Assembly: GCA_016177205.1 (NCBI GenBank)
Contig: JACOVS010000004.1
Location: 1 to 20,625 of the forward strand
DNA from: Candidatus Aenigmatarchaeota archaeon
Lineage (GTDB): Archaea > Aenigmatarchaeota > Aenigmatarchaeia > JACPZZ01
Direction of reading: 5' to 3'
Length of the DNA stretch: 20,625 nt
Shown here: piece by piece, positions 1 to 6,710 of the stretch
How positions within the stretch are numbered: position 1 is the stretch's first letter
How the letters are laid out: every line of letters begins with the position of its first letter
Translations under genes and position numbers: made by a program
The notes under the pieces: model-generated
Databases searched by the model: none
The model's input: only the letters and a program-made list of their open reading frames with translations
Told to the model about the DNA's origin: nothing

Positions 1-245
1 ATCCTTGTCTTTAAAGTCATCGGACTGTTCGTATTCTGGTTTAATGCTACATATGGATATATCACATCCATCGGTAATTCCTTTAATCCGACCATCTCTT
101 CCACAAAATGCTGGCTGAAATAATCAACTTCACGCCTTTGCTCAACCCCAGTAAACAGGTCAGCCAGGAAGGCCAGCGGCCTTTCCCAATAGCCCTGCTT
201 TTCGGTGCGGTTATCCGAAGAGTAGCGGACTATCGACAATTTCAT
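1..245 (-). CDS. Hypothetical protein, partial (N-terminal 81 residues)
   Basis: The reading frame is open from ATG at 245 to the window edge, so the C-terminal part is missing. The visible 81 residues begin MKLSIVRYSS and contain no family motif I recognise. They are soluble-looking, with several aromatic residues and no signal peptide or membrane segment. The start is well supported because a TATA-like ATTTAAA is centred 26 bp upstream, which would place transcription initiation at or next to the ATG (leaderless mRNA). The neighbouring DUF59-family gene upstream on the same strand has its own promoter, so a shared operon is not evident. No function is proposed. Confidence 0.6.
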   Translation of the reverse strand, partial: MKLSIVRYSSDNRTEKQGYWERPLAFLADLFTGVEQRREVDYFSQHFVEEMVGLKELPMDVIYPYVALNQNTNSPMTLKTR

Positions 246-267
246 AGAAATGCGATAGTGGCCAAGC

Positions 268-275
268 TTTAAATC
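268..275 (-). promoter_or_regulatory. TATA box for the left-edge gene
   Basis: GATTTAAA on the minus strand is centred about 26 bp upstream of the ATG at 245. This matches the archaeal TBP-site distance for a transcript that starts at the initiation codon. Confidence 0.45.
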
Positions 276-281
276 AAGCTT

Positions 282-581
282 TCAAAGCCCTATCGTAGCT
301 TTGGCGTCTTCGCTCATCCTGTCCTGCGTCCAGCGCGGCTCCCAGACCATTTCAACGTCCGCTTCGTAACCTGTTCCGCCTTCAACCCTTCTTTTAACAT
401 CCTCCATTATCTGCGCGTACATCGGGCAGCCCGGCGACGTTAAGGTCATAGTAACGCTGATTTTTTTGTTCTCGTCGTCGATTTTTATTCCGTAAACCAG
501 ACCAAGATCTACAATGTTGATGGGTATTTCGGGATCGTAACAATCCTTCAATACGGACTTCACGTTATCTTCGGTTATCAT
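282..581 (-). CDS. MIP18/DUF59-family metal-sulfur cluster assembly protein (SufT/PaaD-like)
   Basis: This 99-residue protein is a complete small DUF59 (MIP18) domain. It has the signature DPEIPINIVDLGLVY at residues 16-30, a TSPGCPM segment with a conserved Cys at residue 52, and a C-terminal W-E-P-x-W motif near residues 80-84. Members of this family act in iron-sulfur cluster maturation, for example SufT in bacteria and MIP18/CIAO2 in eukaryotes. A specific client cannot be read from the sequence. I chose ATG at 581 rather than an in-frame GTG at 596 because a TATA box sits 27 bp upstream of 581. That makes the mRNA leaderless and puts the GTG outside the transcript. The gene follows the HAD phosphatase gene on the same strand. 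Confidence 0.88.
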   Translation of the reverse strand: MITEDNVKSVLKDCYDPEIPINIVDLGLVYGIKIDDENKKISVTMTLTSPGCPMYAQIMEDVKRRVEGGTGYEADVEMVWEPRWTQDRMSEDAKATIGL

Positions 582-603
582 ACTCTGGATTTGCACGCAA
601 AGC

Positions 604-612
604 TAATAAAAA
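604..612 (-). promoter_or_regulatory. TATA box for the DUF59-family gene
   Basis: TTTTTATTA on the minus strand is centred about 27 bp before the ATG at 581. It lies just past the stop of the upstream HAD gene, so the DUF59 gene probably has its own transcript. Confidence 0.45.
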
Positions 613-616
613 GGCG

Positions 617-1294
617 TTATACTTGTTTATCCTGCAATATCGGGGGCAGGTAAACCAAATTATCTATCATAGCATCCGGGCGTGCCCTTTCAAGGTCCTC
701 AAGTCTTGCGATGCCGAGTTTGACGCCCGTCTTCACGGATACTGTAAACAGTTTCGCGTTTTTTCCGGCCTCTATGTCTATGACCGTGTCGCCTACCATG
801 ACAGCCTTCCCTGCAGGCGTCTTCAATTTCCCGAGTATGTAATTGATCATTTCCGGGTCCGGCTTGTGCTTCATATTTTCCTTATTGCCGAGCACCAGGT
901 CAAAGTATTTTTTCAGTCCTATTTTTTCCAGCAACGGACCGGCCTCGGAATCGGCTTTTGCCGTGGCAACGGCCAGATTGAAACCGTTTTTGTTCAAATA
1001 ATCCAGTGTTTCAGTCACGCCTTCGATTATAACGACATCCTCGTGGCTGGTTAACTTGTACCTTGCCCTGTAATCCGTTACAAGCTGGGGAGCTAGTTCC
1101 TTGTCTTTGTCCGGTAATATCCTCTCGAATATCGAAAGCAACGGCACGCCGATTAACGGGTATAACTCATGCCCGGAAACAGGGGCATGCCCGTGCAACC
1201 CCAGCGCATGATTAACGTTTTTTCTTATTGTTTCCCTTCCGTCTATCAGCGTGCCGTCCAGGTCGAAAATAACCAGGTCAAAAATCCGTTTCAT
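617..1294 (-). CDS. HAD-superfamily phosphatase (phosphoglycolate phosphatase/PpaX-like)
   Basis: This is a 225-residue HAD hydrolase with all four catalytic motifs. Motif I is DLDGT at residues 11-15, with nucleophile D11 and acid/base D13. Motif II is around T111 in VATAK. Motif III is the lysine at 144 in KHKPDP. Motif IV is GDTVID at 168-173. The helical cap between residues 17 and 85 is of subfamily I type, as in Gph and PpaX. The reaction is most likely hydrolysis of a small phosphoester such as 2-phosphoglycolate, but HAD substrate choice cannot be settled from motifs. A TATA-like element about 25 bp upstream of the ATG indicates its own leaderless transcript starting within the end of dinB. 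Confidence 0.88.
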   Translation of the reverse strand: MKRIFDLVIFDLDGTLIDGRETIRKNVNHALGLHGHAPVSGHELYPLIGVPLLSIFERILPDKDKELAPQLVTDYRARYKLTSHEDVVIIEGVTETLDYLNKNGFNLAVATAKADSEAGPLLEKIGLKKYFDLVLGNKENMKHKPDPEMINYILGKLKTPAGKAVMVGDTVIDIEAGKNAKLFTVSVKTGVKLGIARLEDLERARPDAMIDNLVYLPPILQDKQV

Positions 1295-1313
1295 AACAGG
1301 ATATCAGGCGGCC

Positions 1314-1325
1314 GGTTTAAATATC
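1314..1325 (-). promoter_or_regulatory. TATA box for the HAD phosphatase gene
   Basis: GATATTTAAACC on the minus strand is centred about 25 bp before the ATG at 1294 and overlaps the dinB stop codon. Confidence 0.4.
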
Positions 1326-2384
1326 AGACAGTTTTTTCTGCGTTGGTCCGAATTTAAGGTTGGAAACGCGCACGCCCACGAGCCGTATTTTGCGGCCTGT
1401 TTTCAGGAATTCCTCGGCCAGCGAATTTGCGCTGCGCAGGATTGTTTTTTCATCGTCCATGTTCACGGGAAGGCTTTTGGCCCGCGTGTACGTTTCAAAG
1501 TTGGAGAAACGGATCTTTAGTGTCACTGTTTTAAAGGTGGCCTCATTTTGTTTCAATTGCCCGCCGATGTCGTGCACGAGTGTTTTTATCGTTGATAATA
1601 TGTCAGCCCGCCTGTCCGTATCCTCTTCAAACGTATGCTCGCGGTTGAACGATTTTATTTCATGGACTTCTTCGACAGGGCTTTCGTCAATACCATTTGC
1701 AAGAAACTGGAAAAATTCCGCCATATTGCCGAGTTTTCCTTTCAGTTTCTTCGTATCGGCCTCGGCAAGGTCTTTTATCGTTTTTATGTCCAATTGGTTC
1801 AGTAAAGTTTCGGTTTTCGGCCCGACCCCCCAGAGTTTTCTGACACTCTTGGGATAAAGGAATTCCCTGACTTTGCCGGGTTTTACAACAGTCAGCCCGT
1901 CAGGCTTATTCTCGTCAGACGCTATCTTTGCAACCGCCCTGTTCGGCGCTATCCCGATCGACGCTGTGACCCTTTCCTTTTCCCTGATCTCATTTTTCAG
2001 CCCGTTTGCGATTTTTGCAGCCTTCCCGTAACTGCCGGACGAGGAAACGTCCAGAAAGGCCTCGTCTATCCCGGCCTGCTGGAATTTGTCCGCGTGTTTT
2101 TTTAGTATTTCCATGACACTGGCAGAGATTCTTTCGTAAAGCTCAAAATTAGGCCTAATGTAGAATCCGTCCGGACACAGGCGAAAGGCCCTGGAGATGG
2201 GCATCGCGGATTTTACTCCGAATTTGCGCGCCTCGTAAGAGGCGCTGCTAACCACCCCCCTCCCCGAACCTTGCTTCGGGTCCGCTCCCACGATAACCGG
2301 TTTGTCTTTTAGCGCCGGGTTTTCCCTCTGTTCGCAGGAAGGGAAAAACGCATCCAAGTCAACGTGCATTATTATTCTTTCCAT
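1317..2384 (-). CDS. dinB: DNA polymerase IV (Y-family translesion polymerase)
   Basis: The 355-residue protein matches the full Y-family polymerase layout (Dpo4/DinB). The catalytic carboxylates are D9 in HVDLDAFF and D107-E108 in GIDEAFLD. F13 and F14 follow D11, at the steric-gate position that excludes ribonucleotides. The SYEARKFGVKSAMP segment of the fingers, a thumb with the helix-hairpin-helix-like LWGVGPKTE, and a little-finger domain complete it. The role is low-fidelity synthesis past damaged bases. The C-terminus ends QKKLSDI, so it has no obvious complete PCNA-binding QxxLxxFF box. It is divergent from the Thr-rich membrane protein gene, with an 86-bp intergenic region between the two starts. 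M6 (MHVDLD) is an alternative start. Confidence 0.93.
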   Translation of the reverse strand: MERIIMHVDLDAFFPSCEQRENPALKDKPVIVGADPKQGSGRGVVSSASYEARKFGVKSAMPISRAFRLCPDGFYIRPNFELYERISASVMEILKKHADKFQQAGIDEAFLDVSSSGSYGKAAKIANGLKNEIREKERVTASIGIAPNRAVAKIASDENKPDGLTVVKPGKVREFLYPKSVRKLWGVGPKTETLLNQLDIKTIKDLAEADTKKLKGKLGNMAEFFQFLANGIDESPVEEVHEIKSFNREHTFEEDTDRRADILSTIKTLVHDIGGQLKQNEATFKTVTLKIRFSNFETYTRAKSLPVNMDDEKTILRSANSLAEEFLKTGRKIRLVGVRVSNLKFGPTQKKLSDI

Positions 2385-2438
2385 ACTTCTACTTCTACCC
2401 TACGGTTAAGAGCCTTTTCCAAAAGGCCGTTCCTATAG

Positions 2439-2449
2439 TAATTTAATTA
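2439..2449 (+). promoter_or_regulatory. TATA box for the Thr-rich membrane protein gene
   Basis: TAATTTAATTA is centred 27 bp before the ATG at 2471, implying a leaderless transcript. The element is nearly symmetrical and might also serve the divergent dinB gene. Confidence 0.4.
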
Positions 2450-2470
2450 GCCCGAACCAAATAATATGAT

Positions 2471-3013
2471 ATGGCCTACAGCTTCACAGGCAGAAACAAA
2501 AAACCCCACGGCCTTTATCTGGTCGCGGCCGGGCTTCTTGCCATCGCATTTATTTTATTGGCCGACAGCAACCAGCGGCCGATCGCAACTACGACCACAA
2601 CTACAACATTACCAGTCCAAACAACCACTACAACGGCAATAACAACCACTGTTCCAACCGTGACCACAACCACAAGTACCACTACAACAATAGCAGGCAA
2701 CCAGCCCCCGAAAATTATCTCTGCCAGGCAGTCACCTGACCCGATAAGGACAGGTAGGGAAGTCACATTCAGCGTTACTGTCGCAGACCTTGAAAGCGAG
2801 TTCGTCACTGTCAGCGTCTGCAAGAACGCCCAATGCACCGGCCGCTATTGCATAGGCCAGGGCAACGCAAAACCGGCTGGCGCGGAGATAGCGTGCAAAT
2901 ACGTTATCCCTGTCACAACAACAGGGGTTGTCAATTATTGGGCCAAGGCCGAAGAGGCCGGCCGTTCATCGGAAATAGCGGGGCCGTTTATCCTGAACGT
3001 AACGTCTTTATGA
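2471..3013 (+). CDS. Membrane-anchored extracellular protein with Thr-rich stalk and Ig-like domain
   Basis: This 180-residue protein is built from three parts. Residues 1-13 are basic and cytoplasmic. A hydrophobic segment at about 14-31 is a signal anchor or uncleaved signal. Residues 40-74 are a low-complexity stalk consisting almost entirely of threonine with Val, Pro and Ile, typical of heavily O-glycosylated archaeal surface spacers. Residues 78-180 look like a beta-sandwich (PPKIISARQSPD, then alternating strands), comparable to PKD/Ig-like folds. Four cysteines in the globular part (in KNAQC, TGRYC and EIACKY contexts) could form disulfides outside the cell. No enzyme motif is visible. 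A surface-binding or envelope role is inferred. Its stop codon directly abuts the stop of the converging DUF2905 gene. Confidence 0.78.
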   Translation: MAYSFTGRNKKPHGLYLVAAGLLAIAFILLADSNQRPIATTTTTTTLPVQTTTTTAITTTVPTVTTTTSTTTTIAGNQPPKIISARQSPDPIRTGREVTFSVTVADLESEFVTVSVCKNAQCTGRYCIGQGNAKPAGAEIACKYVIPVTTTGVVNYWAKAEEAGRSSEIAGPFILNVTSL

Positions 3014-3235
3014 TCAGCCCTTTGAAACCATGCTGAGTAGAACGGTCAATATGATGCTTATTATCAGGAACGTCGTTATCGGCGCGTAAAATTTAAAATT
3101 GCCCTTTTCTATCAGGATGTCTCCGGGCAGCTTTCCAAAGAACGGTATTTTATCCCCGAGCAGCAATGCCAAACCCAGCAATAACAACAGCCCTCCGGCC
3201 AGGACCAGCATGGTTCCGATCTGCTCCGCGGCCAT
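3014..3235 (-). CDS. DUF2905 family small membrane protein
   Basis: This 73-residue protein has two hydrophobic helices (about residues 5-26 and 48-70). They flank the diagnostic segment GKLPGDILIEKGNFKFY, which matches the DUF2905 pattern in bacterial and archaeal small membrane proteins of unknown function. The frame stays open upstream, but ATG at 3235 is chosen. It lies 10 nt beyond the helicase stop at 3246, is preceded by a purine-rich AGGCGTG, and gives a protein of the usual family length. The gene is probably cotranscribed with the helicase. Confidence 0.82.
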   Translation of the reverse strand: MAAEQIGTMLVLAGGLLLLLGLALLLGDKIPFFGKLPGDILIEKGNFKFYAPITTFLIISIILTVLLSMVSKG

Positions 3236-3245
3236 ATTTTCACGC

Positions 3246-4436
3246 CTAATATCTCGGGCGTCTGCCGAAGCGGCGGTTATGAGAACCGTACCCGCCACGT
3301 TCCCTGTTTTCAAATCGTTTGAAAGGCACCCGCTCAAAACCGGGCTTTTCAGCCTTCGAAATTTTCAAGCTTCGGTCGCGCAAGACCATGGTAAAGCTTC
3401 CGTGGTCGCGTTCCGATAATAACGTAACAGCATCGCCTTCGCCGCCCGCGCGCGCCGTCCGTCCGACGCGGTGTATGTAATCCGAGGAGGATTTGGGTAC
3501 GTCGTAATTATAAACGTGTGAAACGTTCCTTATGTCAAGGCCGCGCGCCGCGACATCTGTCGCAACAAGTACGGTTATTTTCTCGCTTTTCAGTGCGTCA
3601 ACCGCTTTTAACCTCTTGTTTTGTTCCATGCCGCCGTGTATGGGCAACGCGTTGATCCCCTGCTCTTTCAAATTCGACGCGACGGCGTCGACTTCTCTGC
3701 GCGTCGCGCAAAAAACCAGTGCGATGCCTTCTTCATTCTGTTTTAACAGATGCACAAGCAAAGAAAATTTGTCGTGCGGTTTAACATCGTAATAAACCTG
3801 CCTTAACAAACTCGTATCAACGTAAACAATGCCCTTGACCGTTACCGGCGATCTCAAATGCCGTTCGACAATGTGCCTGACTTCTGCCGGCATAGTTGCG
3901 CTGAACAACATTGTTTGCCTGTTTTGCGGAGTTTGGCGTATTATCCTTTCAACATCTTCGATGAACCCCATTTCAAACATTTTATCCGCTTCGTCGATGA
4001 CCAAAAATCTTACGTTTTGGAGGTTTATCGTCCTGCGTTCCATGTGGTCGAGTATTCTTCCCGGAGTTCCCACAACAATATCGGTTGTGCGCAGCGCGGA
4101 TATCTGCGGTTCTATCGAAACGCCGCCGAATACGCTGGCTACATTGATGTTGATGAACTTTCCGAAACTTCGTAATGCGTCTGTAACCTGCACGCACAAT
4201 TCGCGCGTAGGCGTCAACACCAACACCTGTATGCCGTTTCCATGTGTTATTTTCTCAAGAATCGGGAGACCGAAAGCGGCTGTTTTGCCCGAACCCGTGC
4301 TTGATTGCCCGACAACATCCTTTCCTGCGCGTATCTCGGGTATGCACTTTTCCTGTATTTCCGTCAATTCCGTAAAGCCCAATTCGGTTACGGCCTTCAA
4401 CAATTCGGGCCCGAACCGCAAATCTTCAAAATTCAT
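3246..4436 (-). CDS. DEAD-box ATP-dependent RNA helicase
   Basis: The 396-residue protein carries the complete two-RecA-domain DEAD-box core. It has a Q motif (Q28 in TEIQEKCIP), Walker A STGSGKT at 46-52, PTREL at 76-80, TPGR at 124-127, DEAD at 148-151, SAT at 179-181, and motif VI HRVGRTAR at 322-329. The last 30 residues are rich in Arg, Gly and aromatic residues (ENRERGGYG, RRFGRRPRY), a typical RNA-binding tail. It should unwind short RNA duplexes in ribosome assembly or mRNA turnover; the exact substrate is not readable. A TATA box lies about 39 bp upstream of the ATG, giving a short leader. The DUF2905 gene follows immediately. Confidence 0.94.
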   Translation of the reverse strand: MNFEDLRFGPELLKAVTELGFTELTEIQEKCIPEIRAGKDVVGQSSTGSGKTAAFGLPILEKITHGNGIQVLVLTPTRELCVQVTDALRSFGKFININVASVFGGVSIEPQISALRTTDIVVGTPGRILDHMERRTINLQNVRFLVIDEADKMFEMGFIEDVERIIRQTPQNRQTMLFSATMPAEVRHIVERHLRSPVTVKGIVYVDTSLLRQVYYDVKPHDKFSLLVHLLKQNEEGIALVFCATRREVDAVASNLKEQGINALPIHGGMEQNKRLKAVDALKSEKITVLVATDVAARGLDIRNVSHVYNYDVPKSSSDYIHRVGRTARAGGEGDAVTLLSERDHGSFTMVLRDRSLKISKAEKPGFERVPFKRFENRERGGYGSHNRRFGRRPRY

Positions 4437-4470
4437 TTTGGTAGTCTTCCCAATTAATAGAACAGCGCTT

Positions 4471-4480
4471 ATTTATAAGG
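4471..4480 (-). promoter_or_regulatory. TATA box for the DEAD-box helicase gene
   Basis: CCTTATAAAT on the minus strand is centred about 39 bp before the ATG at 4436, predicting a leader of about 12 nt. It lies in the 76-bp gap between the helicase and cyclophilin genes. Confidence 0.45.
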
Positions 4481-4512
4481 TTAAAGCAGTCCCGATTTTC
4501 ATATCCTCTCTG

Positions 4513-5103
4513 TTATACATTTGCGTGCACGGCCTTGATGACAACATCCTCCAGCGGCCAGTCCGAGAAAAACCCCCGTTTGCCAGTTTTAACCGATATT
4601 ATGGCATCAACAACATCCATGCCTTTGATTACGCTTCCGAAAACGGCGTAGCCGTCGTTTCCGGGCGCATAATCAAGAAAGCCGTTATCGGCAGCGTTTA
4701 TGAAAAATTGGCTCGTCGCGCTATCCGGATCAGAAGTGCGGGCCATTGCTATGGCGCCGCGCCTGTTTTTTAATCCGTTGTTCGATTCCAGTTTGATCGG
4801 ATCGTGTGTTTGCTTCTCTGATCCGCCGGGCGTAAAACCGCCGCCCTGCGCCATAAAGCCCGGTATTACGCGATGGAATATTGTTCCGTTGTAAAAGCCT
4901 TCGTTGGCATACTTCAAAAAATTCGCAGCCGTTATCGGCGCATTGGTAGTATCAAGCCGTACCTCAATATCCCCTTTCGTTGTTTCCAAAATCACGATTT
5001 CATTCATTTGCTTTTCACCTTCCATATCGATGGCAGGCCCGATTAAAAAGAGCAGCGCAACCGCAAAAGCCGCGACAGCAAGAATTGCGATTTCTTTTTT
5101 CAT
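4513..5103 (-). CDS. Cyclophilin-type peptidyl-prolyl cis-trans isomerase, membrane-anchored
   Basis: From ATG at 5103 the protein is 196 residues. A hydrophobic segment at about 5-24 acts as a signal anchor. It is followed by a cyclophilin domain starting near residue 34 (EIVILETTKGDIEVRL). The catalytic motif FHRVIPGFMAQGG (Arg78) and SQFFIN at 131-136 are intact, so prolyl isomerase activity is expected. The anchor suggests folding of exported proteins on the outer face of the membrane, which is unusual because many archaeal cyclophilins are cytosolic. ATG at 5103 is preferred over GTG at 5109 because a TATA box lies about 32 bp upstream. An internal start at Met33 would give a soluble form. 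Confidence 0.9.
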   Translation of the reverse strand: MKKEIAILAVAAFAVALLFLIGPAIDMEGEKQMNEIVILETTKGDIEVRLDTTNAPITAANFLKYANEGFYNGTIFHRVIPGFMAQGGGFTPGGSEKQTHDPIKLESNNGLKNRRGAIAMARTSDPDSATSQFFINAADNGFLDYAPGNDGYAVFGSVIKGMDVVDAIISVKTGKRGFFSDWPLEDVVIKAVHANV

Positions 5104-5130
5104 TCCCACGAACTATAGTCGCGTTTTTCA

Positions 5131-5140
5131 TTTATTAAAC
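5131..5140 (-). promoter_or_regulatory. TATA box for the cyclophilin gene
   Basis: GTTTAATAAA on the minus strand overlaps the stop codon of the upstream transporter gene and is centred about 32 bp before the ATG at 5103. Confidence 0.4.
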
Positions 5141-5743
5141 ATTGGCCACAAAACGGATGGCCAGAATCGCCAGCACAACAGCGGTAATCTTGGGCAGGTG
5201 CGGTTGGATGTTTGAAAATTTGCGCTCGAACGCGCTAAAACTATGGTAAGCCACCATTGTTATGCCGAGCATGGAAAATATCACCGCAAACGAGTAAACG
5301 GCCATTAGCACAACCGGGTCAAGCCCGCCGATGGCTAACCCCAAAAGCATGAACTCCTCCTCGTGGGCAAAACCCAGCACCAGCGCAATCCACGCGAGCC
5401 TGGCAAAGCCCGTTTTGGCAGTCGTTTTTATTTTCTTTCCACGTTCCGGTTTTTCACGCCACATGTTGAACGCGATGGCCAGCAGCATGATCGCTGACAC
5501 GTATCGGAACATGCTGGAAGAAAAATTAATAAACGTGTTGGCAAGTAGGTAGGCGCCGACCACGGCAAAAGACGAAACCAGGTGGCCTATGCCAAGAATT
5601 AAAGCGCCCGCTTCGGCGTAAGCGGCGGAATGTTTCCCCTGCCTGGATAAAGACACTGCCAGCGGCCATCCGTGGCCGGGCTCGAGCCCATGAACTAATC
5701 CGGTGATGCCAACGGCAATGTATGCTCCGGCAAGCGCCTCCAT
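5135..5743 (-). CDS. NicO/UreH-family membrane protein, putative nickel/cobalt transporter
   Basis: The 202-residue protein is strongly hydrophobic, with about six predicted membrane segments. The first segment region contains H-G-L-E-P-G-H at residues 18-24, the His/Glu metal-binding signature of the NicO/RcnA/UreH superfamily of nickel and cobalt permeases. A second acidic-His patch, GFAHEEEF, sits in the central segment. The basic loop after the third helix (MWREKPERGKKIK) is probably cytoplasmic. Substrate and direction cannot be decided, since family members both import and export metals. A TATA box about 28 bp upstream of the ATG supports the start. Confidence 0.75.
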   Translation of the reverse strand: MEALAGAYIAVGITGLVHGLEPGHGWPLAVSLSRQGKHSAAYAEAGALILGIGHLVSSFAVVGAYLLANTFINFSSSMFRYVSAIMLLAIAFNMWREKPERGKKIKTTAKTGFARLAWIALVLGFAHEEEFMLLGLAIGGLDPVVLMAVYSFAVIFSMLGITMVAYHSFSAFERKFSNIQPHLPKITAVVLAILAIRFVANV

Positions 5744-5766
5744 AACAATTTGTTTTGGCTTTGCAA

Positions 5767-5775
5767 TTCTTAAAG
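5767..5775 (-). promoter_or_regulatory. TATA box for the NicO-like gene
   Basis: CTTTAAGAA on the minus strand is centred about 28 bp before the ATG at 5743, consistent with a leaderless transcript. Confidence 0.38.
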
Positions 5776-5782
5776 TAACGTA

Positions 5783-5866
5783 TCAGGGTTTCTTCTTGTC
5801 AAACCCGCAGCCCATTAGCCAATGGCCCTTCTTCCCGCAAATAAAACATTTCTTTTCGAGTTTCAT
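5783..5866 (-). CDS. 27-residue CCHC zinc-knuckle microprotein
   Basis: A very short frame, beginning MKLEKKCFICGKKGHW, encodes a single zinc knuckle. The spacing is C-x2-C-x4-H-x4-C (Cys7, Cys10, His15, Cys20), flanked by lysines, as expected for a nucleic-acid-binding knuckle. The ATG lies 5 nt past the stop of the preceding Cys-cluster gene, so translational coupling is likely. The frame is open further upstream inside that gene, but the extra sequence has no recognisable content and overlaps the other reading frame. It could instead be the displaced C-terminus of the upstream protein after a frameshift; I consider a separate microprotein more likely. Confidence 0.55.
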   Translation of the reverse strand: MKLEKKCFICGKKGHWLMGCGFDKKKP

Positions 5867-5871
5867 TTTTA

Positions 5872-6441
5872 TCAAACTGATGCCAATGCGGATCTGGAAA
5901 AAGAAGTCATTAAACTTTTTGGCGCGTTTCTTCCTGTCAGATAAAACTGTCCTGGTACGGTTCTGCCGGAAAGTTTTGCGACATTCGAGGCCATCAAACT
6001 GTAAACCGGGCAGGTTCCGCAAGCGCCTTTGCTGCCGGGCATGCAGACATACCCGGAGTTGAAGGTTTGCCTGGCAGGAGCAGCGTCCGCTATAGCGCGG
6101 GTGGATGCGTAATCCGGCTTTTCATTTTTTCCTGTTTTCGGGCTGTCAGGCGCTTCCCTTGATTGTAGCCTTTGGTAAAACGGCAAAAAAATGGCCTCCT
6201 TTCGGCGGCGCGTTTCCTCTTCGTCCTCGGGATCTTCCTGCGCATCGTCCGTCTCTGTGCCGTCCATTTTGTATAACCGTTTGATCTTTCGGATTTGGTC
6301 ACTTTCGTCCGGAGAGTTTATGCCGCCCAATTTAGGGGCTTCATCTTCGTATATAGGTTTAACACCAGGTGTTTCGTGTATACCGGTTTCATCAAATGTT
6401 TCTATGCCCGCCGCCTTTTCGATCATTGCAACCGCATTCAT
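5872..6441 (-). CDS. Hypothetical acidic protein with C-terminal Cys cluster
   Basis: From ATG at 6441 this is a 189-residue protein of no family I recognise. Its central part is highly charged (DDAQEDPEDEEETRRRKE) and probably disordered. The C-terminal region contains C-x7-C-x2-C (in YVCMPGSKGACGTCPVY), which could bind zinc or an iron-sulfur centre. The frame remains open upstream to 6582, but a very good TATA box (TTTATAAC) lies about 29 bp upstream of 6441, so the transcript should begin at or within a few bases of this ATG. The zinc-knuckle microprotein follows by 5 nt, suggesting that the two act together, perhaps on nucleic acid. Confidence 0.6.
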   Translation of the reverse strand: MNAVAMIEKAAGIETFDETGIHETPGVKPIYEDEAPKLGGINSPDESDQIRKIKRLYKMDGTETDDAQEDPEDEEETRRRKEAIFLPFYQRLQSREAPDSPKTGKNEKPDYASTRAIADAAPARQTFNSGYVCMPGSKGACGTCPVYSLMASNVAKLSGRTVPGQFYLTGRNAPKSLMTSFSRSALASV

Positions 6442-6466
6442 ACTTTTCAATACTTTACTTTTGATA

Positions 6467-6474
6467 GTTATAAA
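6467..6474 (-). promoter_or_regulatory. TATA box deciding the start of the Cys-cluster gene
   Basis: AAATTTATAAC on the minus strand is the clearest TATA element in the window. It is centred about 29 bp before the ATG at 6441 and implies that upstream in-frame codons to 6582 are not translated. Confidence 0.55.
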
Positions 6475-6486
6475 TTTTTGTTCAAG

Positions 6487-6600
6487 CGCTGCGGGAGAGA
6501 CCCCGACTACGAATACGGGGTCTTTGACAGAGATGCCAGAAACGCGCAAATCACGCAGCCTACAGACTTTTTTGAGGGTCAACGTTATTTGCGCTTCTTG
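6487..6600 (-). other. Folded intergenic segment, possible structured RNA
   Basis: This stretch between divergent genes contains several nested inverted repeats. GCGCAAAT (near 6591-6598) pairs with ATTTGCGC (near 6544-6551). GCTGCG at 6554-6559 pairs with CGCAGC at 6488-6493. A 7-bp hairpin, GACCCCG/CGGGGTC with a 10-nt loop, lies at about 6499-6522. The 73 bases 6487-6559 have tRNA-like length and a tRNA-like terminal stem, but there is no T-loop or D-loop consensus, so I do not call a tRNA. The edge sequence CGCTGCGGGAG recurs at the 3' end of the tRNA-like locus at 7347. Confidence 0.3.
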
Positions 6601-6680
6601 CGGATAAGGATTTCGACTGTCGAGATGTATTTAGTGGTTTATGGGCATCTGTTTTTTTGAGGAAGTCAATAACCGGTAGG

Positions 6681-6688
6681 TATTTAGA
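6681..6688 (+). promoter_or_regulatory. TATA box for the 196-residue orphan
   Basis: TATTTAGA is centred about 27 bp before the ATG at 6711, supporting that start over an upstream in-frame TTG at 6657. Confidence 0.35.
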
Positions 6689-6710
6689 GTTTACGTTTCA
6701 ATCTCTATGC

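Noticed and set aside
2412..2427. GCCTTTTCCAAAAGGC inverted repeat upstream of dinB
   Set aside because: A 7-bp repeat with a 2-base spacer is too short to call an operator or terminator without more examples.
3829..4773. 314-codon open frame on the plus strand
   Set aside because: It lies opposite the DEAD-box helicase and cyclophilin genes, crosses their intergenic region, and its translation shows no family features. It is a mirror of strongly coding sequence.
6487..6559. 73-nt tRNA
   Set aside because: Length and terminal stem are right, but there is no TTC-R-A T-loop closed by G53-C61 and no D-arm consensus.
6442..6582. 47-residue N-terminal extension of the Cys-cluster gene
   Set aside because: A strong TATA box inside the extension places the transcript start at or within a few bases of ATG 6441. 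The extension covers base-paired, probably non-coding sequence.
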